Made by a program: the position numbers and the translations under genes. A DNA stretch of 64,000 bases from Streptomyces sp. CB00455 (GTDB taxonomy: Bacteria; Actinomycetota; Actinomycetes; Streptomycetales; Streptomycetaceae): contig NZ_LIVQ01000005.1 in the NCBI RefSeq assembly GCF_001905445.1, positions 566,061 to 630,060 of the forward strand, in the 5' to 3' direction. How positions within the stretch are numbered: the first letter of the stretch is position 1; each line of letters starts with the position of its first letter. Positions 10,138-18,281 of this stretch are shown in pieces. The notes under the pieces were generated by a model. It did not search any database, was not told where the DNA came from, and saw only the letters and a list, made by a program, of their open reading frames with translations.

Positions 10138-10614
10138 ATGACCATTCTCAGGAAAGCCGCTCGTCCCTTGCTCGCCTCCGTCTTCGTCTCGGGCGGGCTC
10201 CGCACCCTGCGCGACCCGGACCCGCTGACGCCGGCGGCCGCCTCGGTGGCCCTGCCGCTGGCGCAGCGGGTGCCGGGGCTCCCGGTCGACGCGCAGCGCC
10301 TGGTGCGGATCAACGGTGCCCTGCAGCTGGGGGCCGGTCTCCTCCTCGCCACCGGCAGGCTCCCCCGGATCTCGGCGCTCGCCCTGGCGGCGTCGCTCGT
10401 CCCCACGACGATCGCGGGGCACGCCTGGTGGAACGCCGAGGAGCCGGAGGAAAGGGCCCGCCAGCGCCTGCAGTTCACGAAGAACCTGTCCCTCTTCGGG
10501 GGTCTGCTCATCGCCGCGGCCGACACCCACGGCAAGCCGTCCCTGGCCTACCGCTCCCGCGCCGCCGCCGCCTCCGCGGGCCGCAGCGTCCGCCGCCGGG
10601 CTTCAGCGGTGTGA
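10138..10614 (+). CDS. DoxX-family membrane protein
   Basis: 158 residues from the ATG at 10138 (MTILRKAARPLLASVFVSGG), the usual DoxX start; an upstream in-frame ATG at 10105 would add 11 charged residues. Four hydrophobic segments are visible: PLLASVFVSGG, LVRINGALQLGAGLLLATG, ISALALAASLVPTTIAG and LSLFGGLLIAAADT. The conserved GHAWWN and NLSLFGGLL motifs are those of DoxX. Members are small integral membrane proteins, some linked to thiosulfate oxidation or redox protection; the function here is unknown. A DUF427 gene follows 41 bp downstream. Confidence 0.85.
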   Translation: MTILRKAARPLLASVFVSGGLRTLRDPDPLTPAAASVALPLAQRVPGLPVDAQRLVRINGALQLGAGLLLATGRLPRISALALAASLVPTTIAGHAWWNAEEPEERARQRLQFTKNLSLFGGLLIAAADTHGKPSLAYRSRAAAASAGRSVRRRASAV

Positions 10615-10655
10615 GAAGCGGGAAGAACCGGCCGGCCGCCGTTGCTCGAAGAGGT

Positions 10656-10979
10656 ATGACACGTGGACACGACATCACCATCGAGCAGGGCGAGCGGCAC
10701 GTACGCGTGGTGCGGGACGGGCAGGTGCTGGCCGACAGCCGGCGGCCGCTGGTGCTGCGCGAGACGGGCTGCCCGGTGCGCTACTACCTGCCGCCCGAGG
10801 ACGTGCGGACCGACCTGCTGACGCCCTCGGGCACGCACACCCACTGCCCGTTCAAGGGCGACGCCGACTACTGGTCCGTGCCGGGCGGCGCCGACCTCGT
10901 ATGGGCCTATCCGGACCCCAGGCCCGATGTCGCCGTCATCAGGAACCACTTCTGCTTCTACGACACCGAGGTCGTCTGA
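10656..10979 (+). CDS. DUF427 domain protein
   Basis: 107 residues from the ATG at 10656. The sequence carries the DUF427 hallmarks: VRVVRDGQVLADSRR, LRETGCPVRYYLPPEDVR, HTHCPFKGDADYW and a C-terminal VAVIRNHFCFYD. DUF427 proteins are small cytoplasmic beta-rich proteins without an assigned reaction. The gene is downstream of doxX on the same strand and ends at a strong convergent terminator. Confidence 0.85.
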   Translation: MTRGHDITIEQGERHVRVVRDGQVLADSRRPLVLRETGCPVRYYLPPEDVRTDLLTPSGTHTHCPFKGDADYWSVPGGADLVWAYPDPRPDVAVIRNHFCFYDTEVV

Positions 10980-11043
10980 CGGCGTGTCCGGGCCGTCCGC
11001 CGACGCGCCGCCACGAAGGGTGCGGGTCAGGGTCGGGGGTGGC

Positions 11044-11073
11044 ACGGTGACCCGATGGTCATCGGGTCACCGT
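11044..11073. terminator. Convergent terminator overlapping the end of the glucanase gene
   Basis: Perfect 13-bp stem (11044-11056 with 11061-11073) with a GGTC loop. It sits between the convergent DUF427 and glycosidase genes and includes the stop codon of the latter. Confidence 0.75.
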
Positions 11074-12336
11074 CCACTTCTGGTTGGCGGCTCCGGTGCA
11101 GGTCCACAACTGGAGCCGGGTGCCGTTGGCCGTGCTGCCGCCGGCCGCGTCGAGGCACTTGTTCGCCTGCGGGTTGACGATGTCCCTGGCCGCCGGAACC
11201 GCCCATTGCTGGGCCGCCGTACCGTTGCAGTCCCACAACTGCACCCGCGTCCCGTCCGCCGTGCCGCCGGAGGCCGCGTCCAGGCACTTCCCCAGCGCCC
11301 GGATCGTGCCGTCGCCGCCCACGCTCCACCGCTGGGCCGCCGTACCGTTGCAGTCGTACAGCTGCACCGCCGTGCCGTTGGCGGTGGCCGCACCCGCCAC
11401 GTCCACGCACTTGCCTCCGACGCCGGTGACGGGACCGCCCGAAGGCTGGCCCCCCGTGTCGGTGCTGACCCGTACGTAGTCGACGAGGAGCTGCTGGGGG
11501 AAGGCGGTGCTGCCGTCGGGGTCACCCGGCCAGTAGCCGCCGACGGCGAGGTTGAGGATCACGAAGAAGGGCTTGTCGAAGACCCACTGCCGGCCTGCGA
11601 GGTCGGCGGGGGTCCGTCGCTGGTACACGGCGCCGTCGACGGACCAGGTGATCGCGCCGGGGCTCCAGTCCACGGCGAAGGTGTGGAAGGCGTCGGCGAA
11701 GGCCTGTCCGCCGGGCAGGGTGTAGCCGGCCCCGATGCCGCCGGAGCCGGAGTACCCGGGGCCGTGCAGCGTGCCGTGGACCGTGGAGGGTTCGAAGCCC
11801 ACGTTCTCCATGACGTCGATCTCGCCCGAGGCCGGCCAGCCCACCTGGCCGATGTCGTTGCCCAGCATCCAGAAGGCCGGCCACATGCCCTGCCCGCGCG
11901 GGATCTTCATGCGGGCCTCGACGCGGCCGTAGGTGGTGGTGAACCGGCCGGCCGTGTTCAGCCGGGCGGAGGTGTACTCGCACCGGCCGTACCAGCACTG
12001 GTAGTTGGCCGGGTTCTCCCGGCGGGCGGTGATGACCAGGTGGCCCTGGCCGTCGAGGGCGGCGTTGCCGTTGCCGGCGGTGTAGTACTGCCGCTCGTGG
12101 TTGCTGACGTTGTCGCCGGTCTCGATCTGCCACTTGCCGCCGTTGACGGCGGAGCCCGCGGGCCCGTCGAACTCGTCCGCGAAGGTGACGGCGGCGGCCG
12201 CGGCAGCGGGGGCGGCGGGTCCGGGGGTGGCCGCCTCGACGGCACCCAGGGCCGGTCCACCGGAGAGCGAGGCGAGGACGGCGGCGCAGGACAGGAGGGG
12301 CACCAGCAGGCGGCGGGGTAACCAGGGAGCACCCAT
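11059..12336 (-). CDS. Secreted GH16 endo-beta-1,3-glucanase with C-terminal ricin-B/CBM13 lectin domain
   Basis: 425 residues from the ATG at 12336, preceded by GGAAGG at correct spacing. A signal peptide (PWLPRRLLVPLLSCAAVLASLS) precedes a GH16 domain, with VTFADEFDGP at its start and the catalytic signature GEIDVMENVG near residues 171-176, both Glu and the Asp being present. After a short linker, three QxW repeats (QRW, QQW, QKW), each with CLDAAGG-type motifs, form a beta-trefoil CBM13 carbohydrate-binding module of about 125 residues. The enzyme should cleave laminarin-like or fungal cell-wall beta-glucans outside the cell. Upstream lie a hexamer repeat and an inverted repeat that may control it. 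Confidence 0.92.
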   Translation of the reverse strand: MGAPWLPRRLLVPLLSCAAVLASLSGGPALGAVEAATPGPAAPAAAAAAVTFADEFDGPAGSAVNGGKWQIETGDNVSNHERQYYTAGNGNAALDGQGHLVITARRENPANYQCWYGRCEYTSARLNTAGRFTTTYGRVEARMKIPRGQGMWPAFWMLGNDIGQVGWPASGEIDVMENVGFEPSTVHGTLHGPGYSGSGGIGAGYTLPGGQAFADAFHTFAVDWSPGAITWSVDGAVYQRRTPADLAGRQWVFDKPFFVILNLAVGGYWPGDPDGSTAFPQQLLVDYVRVSTDTGGQPSGGPVTGVGGKCVDVAGAATANGTAVQLYDCNGTAAQRWSVGGDGTIRALGKCLDAASGGTADGTRVQLWDCNGTAAQQWAVPAARDIVNPQANKCLDAAGGSTANGTRLQLWTCTGAANQKWTVTR

Positions 12337-12400
12337 GGGACTTCCTTCCAGGAACGTGCCGGTAGGACCGCACGCCGTCGGCCAGGACATGAGCATGGAA

Positions 12401-12430
12401 ACATGGACATGGACATGGACATGGACATGA
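12401..12430. repeat. Tandem hexamer repeat in the glucanase leader
   Basis: Five copies of a 6-base unit, four exact ACATGG and a fifth ending in A, located 65-94 bases upstream of the glucanase ATG and thus probably in its transcribed leader. Confidence 0.85.
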
Positions 12431-12507
12431 CAGAACGGCGCATACGGAATGATGTGATCGCCGCGCCGACCGGGTGCCGGGGCAGGCAAGCGGAGCAGCG
12501 CGGCTTA

Positions 12508-12534
12508 GTTCACTACGTGATTTAAGAAGTGAAC
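12508..12534. promoter_or_regulatory. Inverted repeat, candidate operator of the glucanase gene
   Basis: GTTCACT (12508-12514) and AGTGAAC (12528-12534) flank a 13-nt AT-rich spacer. This is the only strongly AT-rich patch between the divergent genes and is a likely repressor site overlapping a promoter. The binding protein is unknown; sugar-responsive ROK or LacI-type repressors are possibilities. Confidence 0.5.
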
Positions 12535-12695
12535 AATTTGCCTGTCAAGGGTCTGGTACGGATCCCCGCACGGCGGTCGCCGGCCCCGGGTCGCGCGTCC
12601 GCACCCGCGGCCGCCGCGCCGCGAGGCATGGACAGGGGGCGGCCGGGCAGGCGCCGGGCGTGCCCGAGCCCCTCGGGCACGGCACGCGGAGGGTC

Positions 12696-14024
12696 GTGAC
12701 GGGCGTGGAGGACGCGGAATTCGGTCGTCTGCTGGGCGCGCTCCTGCAGGCGTCACACCGGCTGGACGTGGACGACCTGCCCGGCGCCCTGCGGAGCGCC
12801 GTCCGCGCCATGGGGCTGCACGACGCGGCGATCCTCCTGGTGGACGTGCAGCAGACGCGCCTGATCCCGCTGACCGGTGAGGGGAGCGGGCCGCAGCCCC
12901 GCGGGACACCGGATCCCGCCGGCCCGGCGGAGGCGCCGGAGGCGTCGCGGACGGGGCTGGCGGTCGACGGCACGCTCGCCGGCTGGGTCTACCGGACGGG
13001 CTCCCTGCAACTGTCCACCGGCGCCGGACTGGTGCTGTGGCTCCCCCTCGTCGACGGGGTGGAACGGCTCGGCGTCCTGCGCTTCACGGCGCCGTCCCTG
13101 GACGCCGTGACGCTGGAACGGTGCAAGGTGCTGGCGTCCCTGTTCGGGGAGCTGGTCGCGACCAAGAGCGCCTTCAGCGACACCGTCCCGCGCACCGTGC
13201 GCACCCGCCCCATGAGCATCCAGGCGGAGCTGGCCTGGGCGTTCATGCCGCCGCGGACGATCGGCAGCCACCGGGCCACCTCCAGCGCGGTGCTGGAACC
13301 GGCCTACCGGATCGGCGGCGACGCCTTCGACCACACGCTGAGCGCCCGCACCCTGCACGTCACGCTCGTCGATGCGATGGGGCACGACCTCGCCTCGGGG
13401 CTGTGCGCGGCCGTCGCGCTGGCCGGGTGCCGGTCCACGCGCCGCGCCGACGGGGGCCTGCCCGACATCACCGTGGCGGTGGACGACGCGCTGAACCGGT
13501 GGATCCCGGACCGTCTGCTCACGGCGGTCTTCGCGGACCTCGATCTGGAGACGGGCGCGCTCAGCTGGGTCAACCGCGGCCATCCCCCGCCGCTGCTGAT
13601 CCGCGGCCACCACGTCGTGCCCGGCGCGCTGTCGCGCACCCCGCAGCTGCCGCTGGGCCTCGGCCCCCGGCACGGGCCGCCCGCGCCCAGTACGGTCCAC
13701 CACGCCCAGCTGGAGCCGGGCGACCGGATCCTCGTCCACACCGACGGGGTCACCGAGGCCCGCTCGGCCACGGGCGAGCTGTTCGGCGAGGAGCGGCTGA
13801 TCGACACGGTGGTACGGGCCACGGCGGCGGGCGAGGCGGCTCCCGAGGCCCTGCGCCGGCTGATCCGGGCCATCCTCGACCACCACGACGACCGCCTCTG
13901 CGACGACGCCACGATCCTGCTCGCCGAGTGGCACCCGCACCGGGAACCGGCCCCTGCCGGCGGGGCGGACGGCCTCCTCGGTGCTGTGGGCGCCCCGGAA
14001 CCCGCCGGCGCCCCGGGCACCTGA
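12696..14024 (+). CDS. GAF-like sensor with SpoIIE/PP2C-type serine phosphatase domain
   Basis: 442 residues if started at the GTG at 12696, three bases after GGAGG; a GTG at 12705 is the alternative. Residues about 10-160 look like a GAF sensor domain (LLVDVQQTRLIPLTG, LSTGAGLVLWLPLVDG, RLGVLRF). The SpoIIE-type PP2C phosphatase follows from about residue 180: YRIGGDAFDHTL, VTLVDAMGHDLASGL, WVNRGHPPPLLIRG, LVHTDGVTEAR and the metal-binding CDDATILL. Such proteins dephosphorylate anti-anti-sigma factors in partner-switching pathways. No anti-sigma gene lies next to it, so the target is probably elsewhere. Confidence 0.85.
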   Translation: MTGVEDAEFGRLLGALLQASHRLDVDDLPGALRSAVRAMGLHDAAILLVDVQQTRLIPLTGEGSGPQPRGTPDPAGPAEAPEASRTGLAVDGTLAGWVYRTGSLQLSTGAGLVLWLPLVDGVERLGVLRFTAPSLDAVTLERCKVLASLFGELVATKSAFSDTVPRTVRTRPMSIQAELAWAFMPPRTIGSHRATSSAVLEPAYRIGGDAFDHTLSARTLHVTLVDAMGHDLASGLCAAVALAGCRSTRRADGGLPDITVAVDDALNRWIPDRLLTAVFADLDLETGALSWVNRGHPPPLLIRGHHVVPGALSRTPQLPLGLGPRHGPPAPSTVHHAQLEPGDRILVHTDGVTEARSATGELFGEERLIDTVVRATAAGEAAPEALRRLIRAILDHHDDRLCDDATILLAEWHPHREPAPAGGADGLLGAVGAPEPAGAPGT

Positions 14025-14043
14025 GGATCTCAGGTGCCCGGGG
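14011..14043. terminator. Bidirectional terminator after the PP2C gene
   Basis: Perfect 15-bp arms (14011-14025 and 14029-14043) around GAT, overlapping the PP2C stop codon and facing the convergent small-gene pair. Confidence 0.75.
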
Positions 14044-14062
14044 CACGCCGGCTCCGCTCGCC

Positions 14063-14329
14063 TCAGGTCGCCGGTTGCGGGAACGGCCCGGGCCCGGGCA
14101 GGGGGCCCGGAGGCGGCAGCGGGTCCGGCTCGGGAGCGGGCGGAGCCGGCGGGTCCGGCGCCGGCTGCGGAGGCGCCGGCGGGACGGGATCGGGACCCCC
14201 GGGACCGGGTACGGGACCCGGCAACGGGCCTGGGCCGGGTCCCGGACCGGGTCCCGGCGCAGGGGTGGGGCTGGGAGGTACGGGATCGTTCGGAGGGGTG
14301 CCGGGCGCGCCGGGCAGGGTGGTACTCAC
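14063..14329 (-). CDS. Small proline/glycine-rich protein
   Basis: 88 residues starting at a GTG at 14329 four bases after GGAGG. The start overlaps the stop codon of the upstream gene as GTGA, so the two are translationally coupled. Apart from a short N-terminal STTLPGAPGTPPND segment, it consists of Pro, Gly, Ala, Asp and Glu in runs such as PGPGPGPGPG and PPAPPAPEPDP. There is no signal peptide or membrane segment. It is probably an unstructured cytoplasmic or surface-associated tail protein; no function is known. Confidence 0.55.
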   Translation of the reverse strand: MSTTLPGAPGTPPNDPVPPSPTPAPGPGPGPGPGPLPGPVPGPGGPDPVPPAPPQPAPDPPAPPAPEPDPLPPPGPLPGPGPFPQPAT

Positions 14330-14532
14330 AGCGCCTCCGTCTGCTCGGCGCGGGTCTGCCGGTCGGGGCGGTGCGGCTGCCGCGCGGGCGTGGGCGGCGG
14401 TGGCTCGGAGGAGCGGCGCCTGATGCCCCACCAAACGGCCCCGGTCAGCAGTGCGGCGATCACCATGCCGACGGCCAGCAGGACGCCGGCCGCGGGGCCG
14501 TTCACCGCCAGGGGAATCATCTCGTGCACCAT
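14326..14532 (-). CDS. Small single-span membrane protein, DUF6479-like
   Basis: 68 residues from an ATG at 14532 with GGAAGG upstream. One membrane helix, PAAGVLLAVGMVIAALLTGAVWWGIRRR, is followed by a positively charged and Pro-rich cytoplasmic tail. The layout, including the WWGIRRRSSEPPPP boundary, resembles the Streptomyces DUF6479 family. It overlaps the proline-rich gene by four bases and is divergent from another single-span protein gene at 14717. The family name is from memory of its pattern and should be checked by profile search. Confidence 0.65.
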   Translation of the reverse strand: MVHEMIPLAVNGPAAGVLLAVGMVIAALLTGAVWWGIRRRSSEPPPPTPARQPHRPDRQTRAEQTEAL

Positions 14533-14716
14533 CGCGGTCCACCTTCCTGCCCGCTCTGCCGGGCCTGGGGAGCCATGCGGTCCGAGTGCCCGGGGATCAC
14601 CTCGGCCATGCACCCGGCGGCCCTGCGGCGGCCCGTGTTTGCCCGGCGACAGCGGGGGCAGCCGCGTCAGCACACGGGCATCGACACACGCCAAGGCCCG
14701 GAATGGAGGCCCGGAC

Positions 14717-15259
14717 ATGTCGAAAGGCACCCTCATAGCCGTCATCGTCGTCGCGGCGGTCGTGCTGATCGCGCTGGCCGTGGCGCTGCGGATGGCGGCG
14801 CGACGACGTCACCTGCGGAGCCAATTCGGACCGGAGTACGACCGTACGGTGGACGAACAGGGCGGGCGGCGCGCCGCCGAGCGCGACCTGCGGGCCCGCG
14901 AGCAGCGCCACGACGAGCTCGAAATCAAGGAACTGCCGCCGGAGCGCCGGCGCCACTACACCGAGGAGTGGAGCGGCGTCCAGGAACACTTCGTGGACCG
15001 TCCGGAGGGTTCCGTCGCCGAAGCCGACCAGCTGGTGTCCCGCCTGATGCGGGAGCGCGGCTATCCCACCGACGACTTCGACGGACAGCTGCGCGACCTC
15101 TCGGTCGAGCACGGGCGGACGCTGGAGCATTACCGCGCCGCCCACGAGATCCGCCACCGCAGCGGCCAGGGAACAGCGACGACAGAAGAGCTCCGCGGGG
15201 CGATGGTCCACTACCGCGCCCTGTTCGAGGAGCTGCTCACCGATCAGAGGAGCCGATGA
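14717..15259 (+). CDS. Membrane-anchored small protein, upstream member of a paralogous pair
   Basis: 180 residues. An N-terminal membrane anchor (LIAVIVVAAVVLIALAVALRMAA) is followed by a charged helical region (RTVDEQGGRRAAERDLRAREQRHDELEIKE) and a soluble domain: EEWSGVQEHFVDRPEGSVAEADQL, then a C-terminal HYRALFEELL helix. The soluble domain is repeated in the next gene, which overlaps by four bases (ATGA). I do not recognise a named function. The anchored and soluble forms of one domain suggest a complex at the membrane. Confidence 0.75.
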   Translation: MSKGTLIAVIVVAAVVLIALAVALRMAARRRHLRSQFGPEYDRTVDEQGGRRAAERDLRAREQRHDELEIKELPPERRRHYTEEWSGVQEHFVDRPEGSVAEADQLVSRLMRERGYPTDDFDGQLRDLSVEHGRTLEHYRAAHEIRHRSGQGTATTEELRGAMVHYRALFEELLTDQRSR

Positions 15260-15867
15260 CCATGCACAGCCGCGACGACAGGCCGGACCCGGACCGTGAG
15301 CCGGGCCTGACCACGCAGGACATAGCCCACCCCGGCGCGGGCGCGGGCGCGGCCGGTGAGCGCGGCGCGGCGGTCTTCCCGGGGGAGGCGACCGCCACCG
15401 ACGACGCGGACCGCGCGGGCGCCCGGGACGACGCGGACCGCGCCGACACCCGGGATGCCTACGGCGAGGGGTTCCCGGCCGGTGAGGACGTGGTCAAGGG
15501 CGATGCTGGTGCCGGGCGGCACGACCTGGCCGGCGGGAACGGCGCCGTCCAGGGCAACGACACCGCGGCCGGACGGGGCGGGGCGGGGCACGACGCCGAC
15601 GAGCCGCTCCTCGGCAGCGGGGAGACGGAGGACCTGCGCACGAAGTGGAGTGAGATCCAGGGACGGTTCGTCGACGACCCGCAGGATGCGGTCAGGTCGG
15701 CGGACTCCCTGGTGGCGGAGGTCATGCAGACCCTCGCCGCCACGTTCTCCTCGCACAAGCAGGGACTCGAAGGCCAGTGGGACCGCGGTGAGCAGGTGGC
15801 CACCGAAGACCTGCGGCTCGCGCTACAGCACTACCGGTCGTTCTTCAACCGGCTGCTCAACACCTGA
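15256..15867 (+). CDS. Soluble small protein, downstream member of a paralogous pair
   Basis: 203 residues from the ATG at 15256, with GAGGAG five bases upstream; start and upstream stop overlap as ATGA. The first 125 residues are acidic, Gly/Ala/Asp-rich and likely disordered (DDADRAGARDDADRADTRDA). The C-terminal domain repeats the pattern of the previous protein: TKWSEIQGRFVDDPQDAVRSADSLV, then ATEDLRLALQHYRSFFNRLL. A strong terminator follows. The function is unknown; the disordered acidic N-terminus takes the place of the membrane anchor of its neighbour. Confidence 0.75.
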   Translation: MTMHSRDDRPDPDREPGLTTQDIAHPGAGAGAAGERGAAVFPGEATATDDADRAGARDDADRADTRDAYGEGFPAGEDVVKGDAGAGRHDLAGGNGAVQGNDTAAGRGGAGHDADEPLLGSGETEDLRTKWSEIQGRFVDDPQDAVRSADSLVAEVMQTLAATFSSHKQGLEGQWDRGEQVATEDLRLALQHYRSFFNRLLNT

Positions 15868-15896
15868 GCGACGGCGCGCACCGTACACCGGGCGGT

Positions 15897-15945
15897 CGAG
15901 CGGCGTCCCTGCGGACCTCATCCAGGTCCGCAGGGACGCCGCTCG
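15897..15945. terminator. Strong bidirectional terminator
   Basis: Perfect 22-bp stem (15897-15918 with 15924-15945) and a 5-nt loop between the convergent small-protein pair and the HAD gene. Confidence 0.9.
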
Positions 15946-15963
15946 CGTGTGCCGGGGGCCTGC

Positions 15964-16629
15964 CTACGCGCCGGAGGCGAAGGGGCTGCGGTCCAGGTCG
16001 GCGAGCAGATCGGCCGGATTCGCGTACACGGCGCGGGCCCCGGCCTCCTCCAGATCGGCCCGGGAGATGCCGCCGCACAGCAGGCCCACGGACGTGACGC
16101 CCGCCTTGGCGGCGGCCTTCATGTCCCACACCGTGTCCCCGACGAAGACGGCGTCGCGGGGATCCGCGCCGACGAGGCCGAGGGCGTGGCGCACGGGGTC
16201 GGGGGCGGGCTTGCCCTGGCTCACGTCGTCGGCGCTCGCCGTGGCGGTGATGGCGTCGTCGGCGTCGACGGCCCGCCTGAGCGCCTCCAGCTCGTGGTCC
16301 TTCGCGGAGGTCACCAGCACCACGCGCCAGCCCCGGCCGTGCAGTGCGCGCAGCAGCCCGGCGGCCGACTCCAAGGGGGGCAGCCGGTCGAAGTAGGTGC
16401 CGTAGAGGGTGTCGTGGGCGGCGCTGAGGGCATCGTCCTGGCCGGTGTCCCGGCCTTCACCGAGCAGGTGCGCGAGGAGCCCTTCTCCAGGCAGGCCGAT
16501 CGCGTGGTGGATGTCGTGCATGGCGACGTCGTGTCCGGCCTGCCGGAGCGCCTCCCACCAGCAGACGACGTGCAGATGATTGGTGTCGGCGAGGGTCCCG
16601 TCGACATCGAAGAGCGCGGCGCGGGTCAT
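15964..16629 (-). CDS. HAD-superfamily hydrolase (phosphoglycolate phosphatase-like)
   Basis: 221 residues, ATG at 16629 after GGAGG. All four HAD motifs are present: FDVDGTLADTN with nucleophile Asp8 and acid Asp10, VVLVTSAKD (motif II), the Lys in QGKPAPDPVRHAL (motif III) and VFVGDTVWDMKAAAKAG (motif IV). A helical cap domain lies between motifs I and II, as in Gph and beta-phosphoglucomutase. The substrate is a small phosphorylated metabolite that cannot be named from sequence. Confidence 0.88.
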   Translation of the reverse strand: MTRAALFDVDGTLADTNHLHVVCWWEALRQAGHDVAMHDIHHAIGLPGEGLLAHLLGEGRDTGQDDALSAAHDTLYGTYFDRLPPLESAAGLLRALHGRGWRVVLVTSAKDHELEALRRAVDADDAITATASADDVSQGKPAPDPVRHALGLVGADPRDAVFVGDTVWDMKAAAKAGVTSVGLLCGGISRADLEEAGARAVYANPADLLADLDRSPFASGA

Positions 16630-16765
16630 GTGGGCCTCCAGGATCGGCGCGGGGAAGATGTCGGGCGCCTACCCCCTGCGCCCCGGAACACCCGCCCGGG
16701 GGTGCCTTGACGCCGGGCCGGATCAGCCCCCGGCCCGGCCCGGCCGGCAGGACGCCCACGGCGGC

Positions 16766-18172
16766 CTACGGGGCGTCCTGATCCGCCGCCTGCCAGATGG
16801 TGGTGGCGTTGCAGAACTCGCGGATCCCGTGGCCGGACAGCTCGCGGCCGTACCCCGACCGTTTGACGCCGCCGAACGGCAGGGCGGGGTGGGAGGCCGT
16901 CATGCCGTTGACGAAGACACCGCCGGCCTGCACGTCGCGGGCGACCTGCGCGATGTCATCCTCGTCGCGGGTCCACAGGTTGGAGCTCAGGCCGAAGGGC
17001 GTGTCGTTGGCCCGTTGCACGGCCTCGTCCAGATCCGCGACGCGGTAGAGGGTGGCGACGGGTCCGAACGCCTCTTCCTGGTCGATGCGCATGCCGGGGG
17101 TGACACCGGCCAGCACCGTCGGCTCGTAGAACCAGCCCTGGTCGAAGCCGGGCGGGCGCCGTCCGCCGCACAGGGCGGTGGCGCCCTGGCGGACGGCGTC
17201 GTCGACCAGTTCTTCGAGGTCCTTGCGTCCGGCCTCGGTGGCCAGCGGGCCCACGTCGGTGGATTCCTGCATCGGGTCGCCCACGGTGAGGTCCGCCATC
17301 GCGGCCGTGAACCGCTCGGTGAACTCGTCGTACACGTCGGTGTGGACGATGAAGCGCTTGGCGGCGATGCAGGACTGTCCGTTGTTCTGCACGCGCGCGG
17401 TCACGGCGGTGGCGGCGGCCTTGGCGATGTCGGCCGAGGGCATCACGATGTACGGGTCGCTCCCGCCCAGTTCCAGGACGGTCTTCTTCACCACGTCGCC
17501 GGCCACCGATGCGACCGCGCGCCCGGCGGGCTCGCTGCCGGTGAGGGTGGCCGCGGCGACGCGCGGGTCGCGCAGGACGTCCTCCACGGCCGCGGAGCCG
17601 ATCAGCAGGGTCTGGAAGCAGCCACGGGGGAAACCCGCGCGCTGGAAGAGCTCACCGAGGTAGAGCGCGGTCTGCGGGACGTTCGAGGCGTGCTTGAGCA
17701 GGCCCACGTTCCCCGCCATGAGCGCCGGCGCGGCGAACCGTACGACCTGCCAGAGGGGGAAGTTCCACGGCATGACGGCGAGGACCACCCCGAGGGGCCG
17801 GTAGACGACGCGGGCGGTCGCGGCGCCCGCGTCGCGCACGTCGGCCTGGTCGGGGTGCTCGTCGGCGAGGAGTGATTCGGCGCGGGCGGCGTACCAGCGC
17901 ATCGCCTTGGCGCATTTGGCGGCCTCGGCGCGGGCCGCGGCCAGCGGCTTGCCCATCTCCGTGGTCATCGTCCGCGCGATGTCCTCGGTCTCCGCCTCCA
18001 GCAGCTCGGCCGCACGGATCAGCAGCGCGGCGCGTTGCGCGAAGGTAGTGCGGCGGTACTCGGCGGCCGTGCGCGCGGCGTCCGCCAGACGGCGTTCGAC
18101 GCCCGCCTCGTCGAGCGCGTCGAACGTGCGCAGCGTCCTGCCGGTCGTCGGGTCGACGGTGGCGATGGGCAT
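16766..18172 (-). CDS. NAD(P)-dependent aldehyde dehydrogenase (succinate-semialdehyde type)
   Basis: 468 residues from the ATG at 18172, with GAGGAAGG upstream; a longer frame exists but lacks support. ALDH landmarks: MPWNFPLWQ (oxyanion Asn), the catalytic LELGGSDPYIV Glu, the nucleophile Cys in NNGQSCIAAKRF near residue 265 and EEAFGPVATLYRV. The length and GSDP/NNGQSC context fit the short GabD-like clade that oxidises succinic semialdehyde, but related short-chain aldehydes are possible. It lies 109 bp downstream of an LLM oxidoreductase gene on the same strand and could be cotranscribed. Confidence 0.9.
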   Translation of the reverse strand: MPIATVDPTTGRTLRTFDALDEAGVERRLADAARTAAEYRRTTFAQRAALLIRAAELLEAETEDIARTMTTEMGKPLAAARAEAAKCAKAMRWYAARAESLLADEHPDQADVRDAGAATARVVYRPLGVVLAVMPWNFPLWQVVRFAAPALMAGNVGLLKHASNVPQTALYLGELFQRAGFPRGCFQTLLIGSAAVEDVLRDPRVAAATLTGSEPAGRAVASVAGDVVKKTVLELGGSDPYIVMPSADIAKAAATAVTARVQNNGQSCIAAKRFIVHTDVYDEFTERFTAAMADLTVGDPMQESTDVGPLATEAGRKDLEELVDDAVRQGATALCGGRRPPGFDQGWFYEPTVLAGVTPGMRIDQEEAFGPVATLYRVADLDEAVQRANDTPFGLSSNLWTRDEDDIAQVARDVQAGGVFVNGMTASHPALPFGGVKRSGYGRELSGHGIREFCNATTIWQAADQDAP

Positions 18173-18281
18173 GGTGCGGCCTTCCTCGGTGGGGGCGCGG
18201 CTCACCGGCCGCGCCCCGCGCTCGGGGGCCCCGGCGTCGCGGGGCCCCGGTGGCATGCTCCGGTTGCGTGCGCCGGTGGGG

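Larger units (their letters stand above)
12337..12695. other. 359-bp divergent intergenic region
   Basis: Lies between the glucanase gene and the PP2C phosphatase gene. It contains a hexamer tandem repeat (12401-12430) and an AT-rich inverted repeat (12508-12534), both closer to the glucanase. The remaining part (about 12540-12690) is GC-rich, and I see no further gene in it. Confidence 0.7.

Noticed and set aside
14034..14423. Glycine-rich plus-strand frame opposite the proline-rich gene
   Set aside because: It is the mirror of the PGPG repeats, and the minus-strand reading has a GGAGG site and a coupling overlap.
15897..15945. Attachment site or mobile-element end
   Set aside because: The long inverted repeat lies exactly between convergent genes and has no integrase or transposase nearby, so a terminator explains it.
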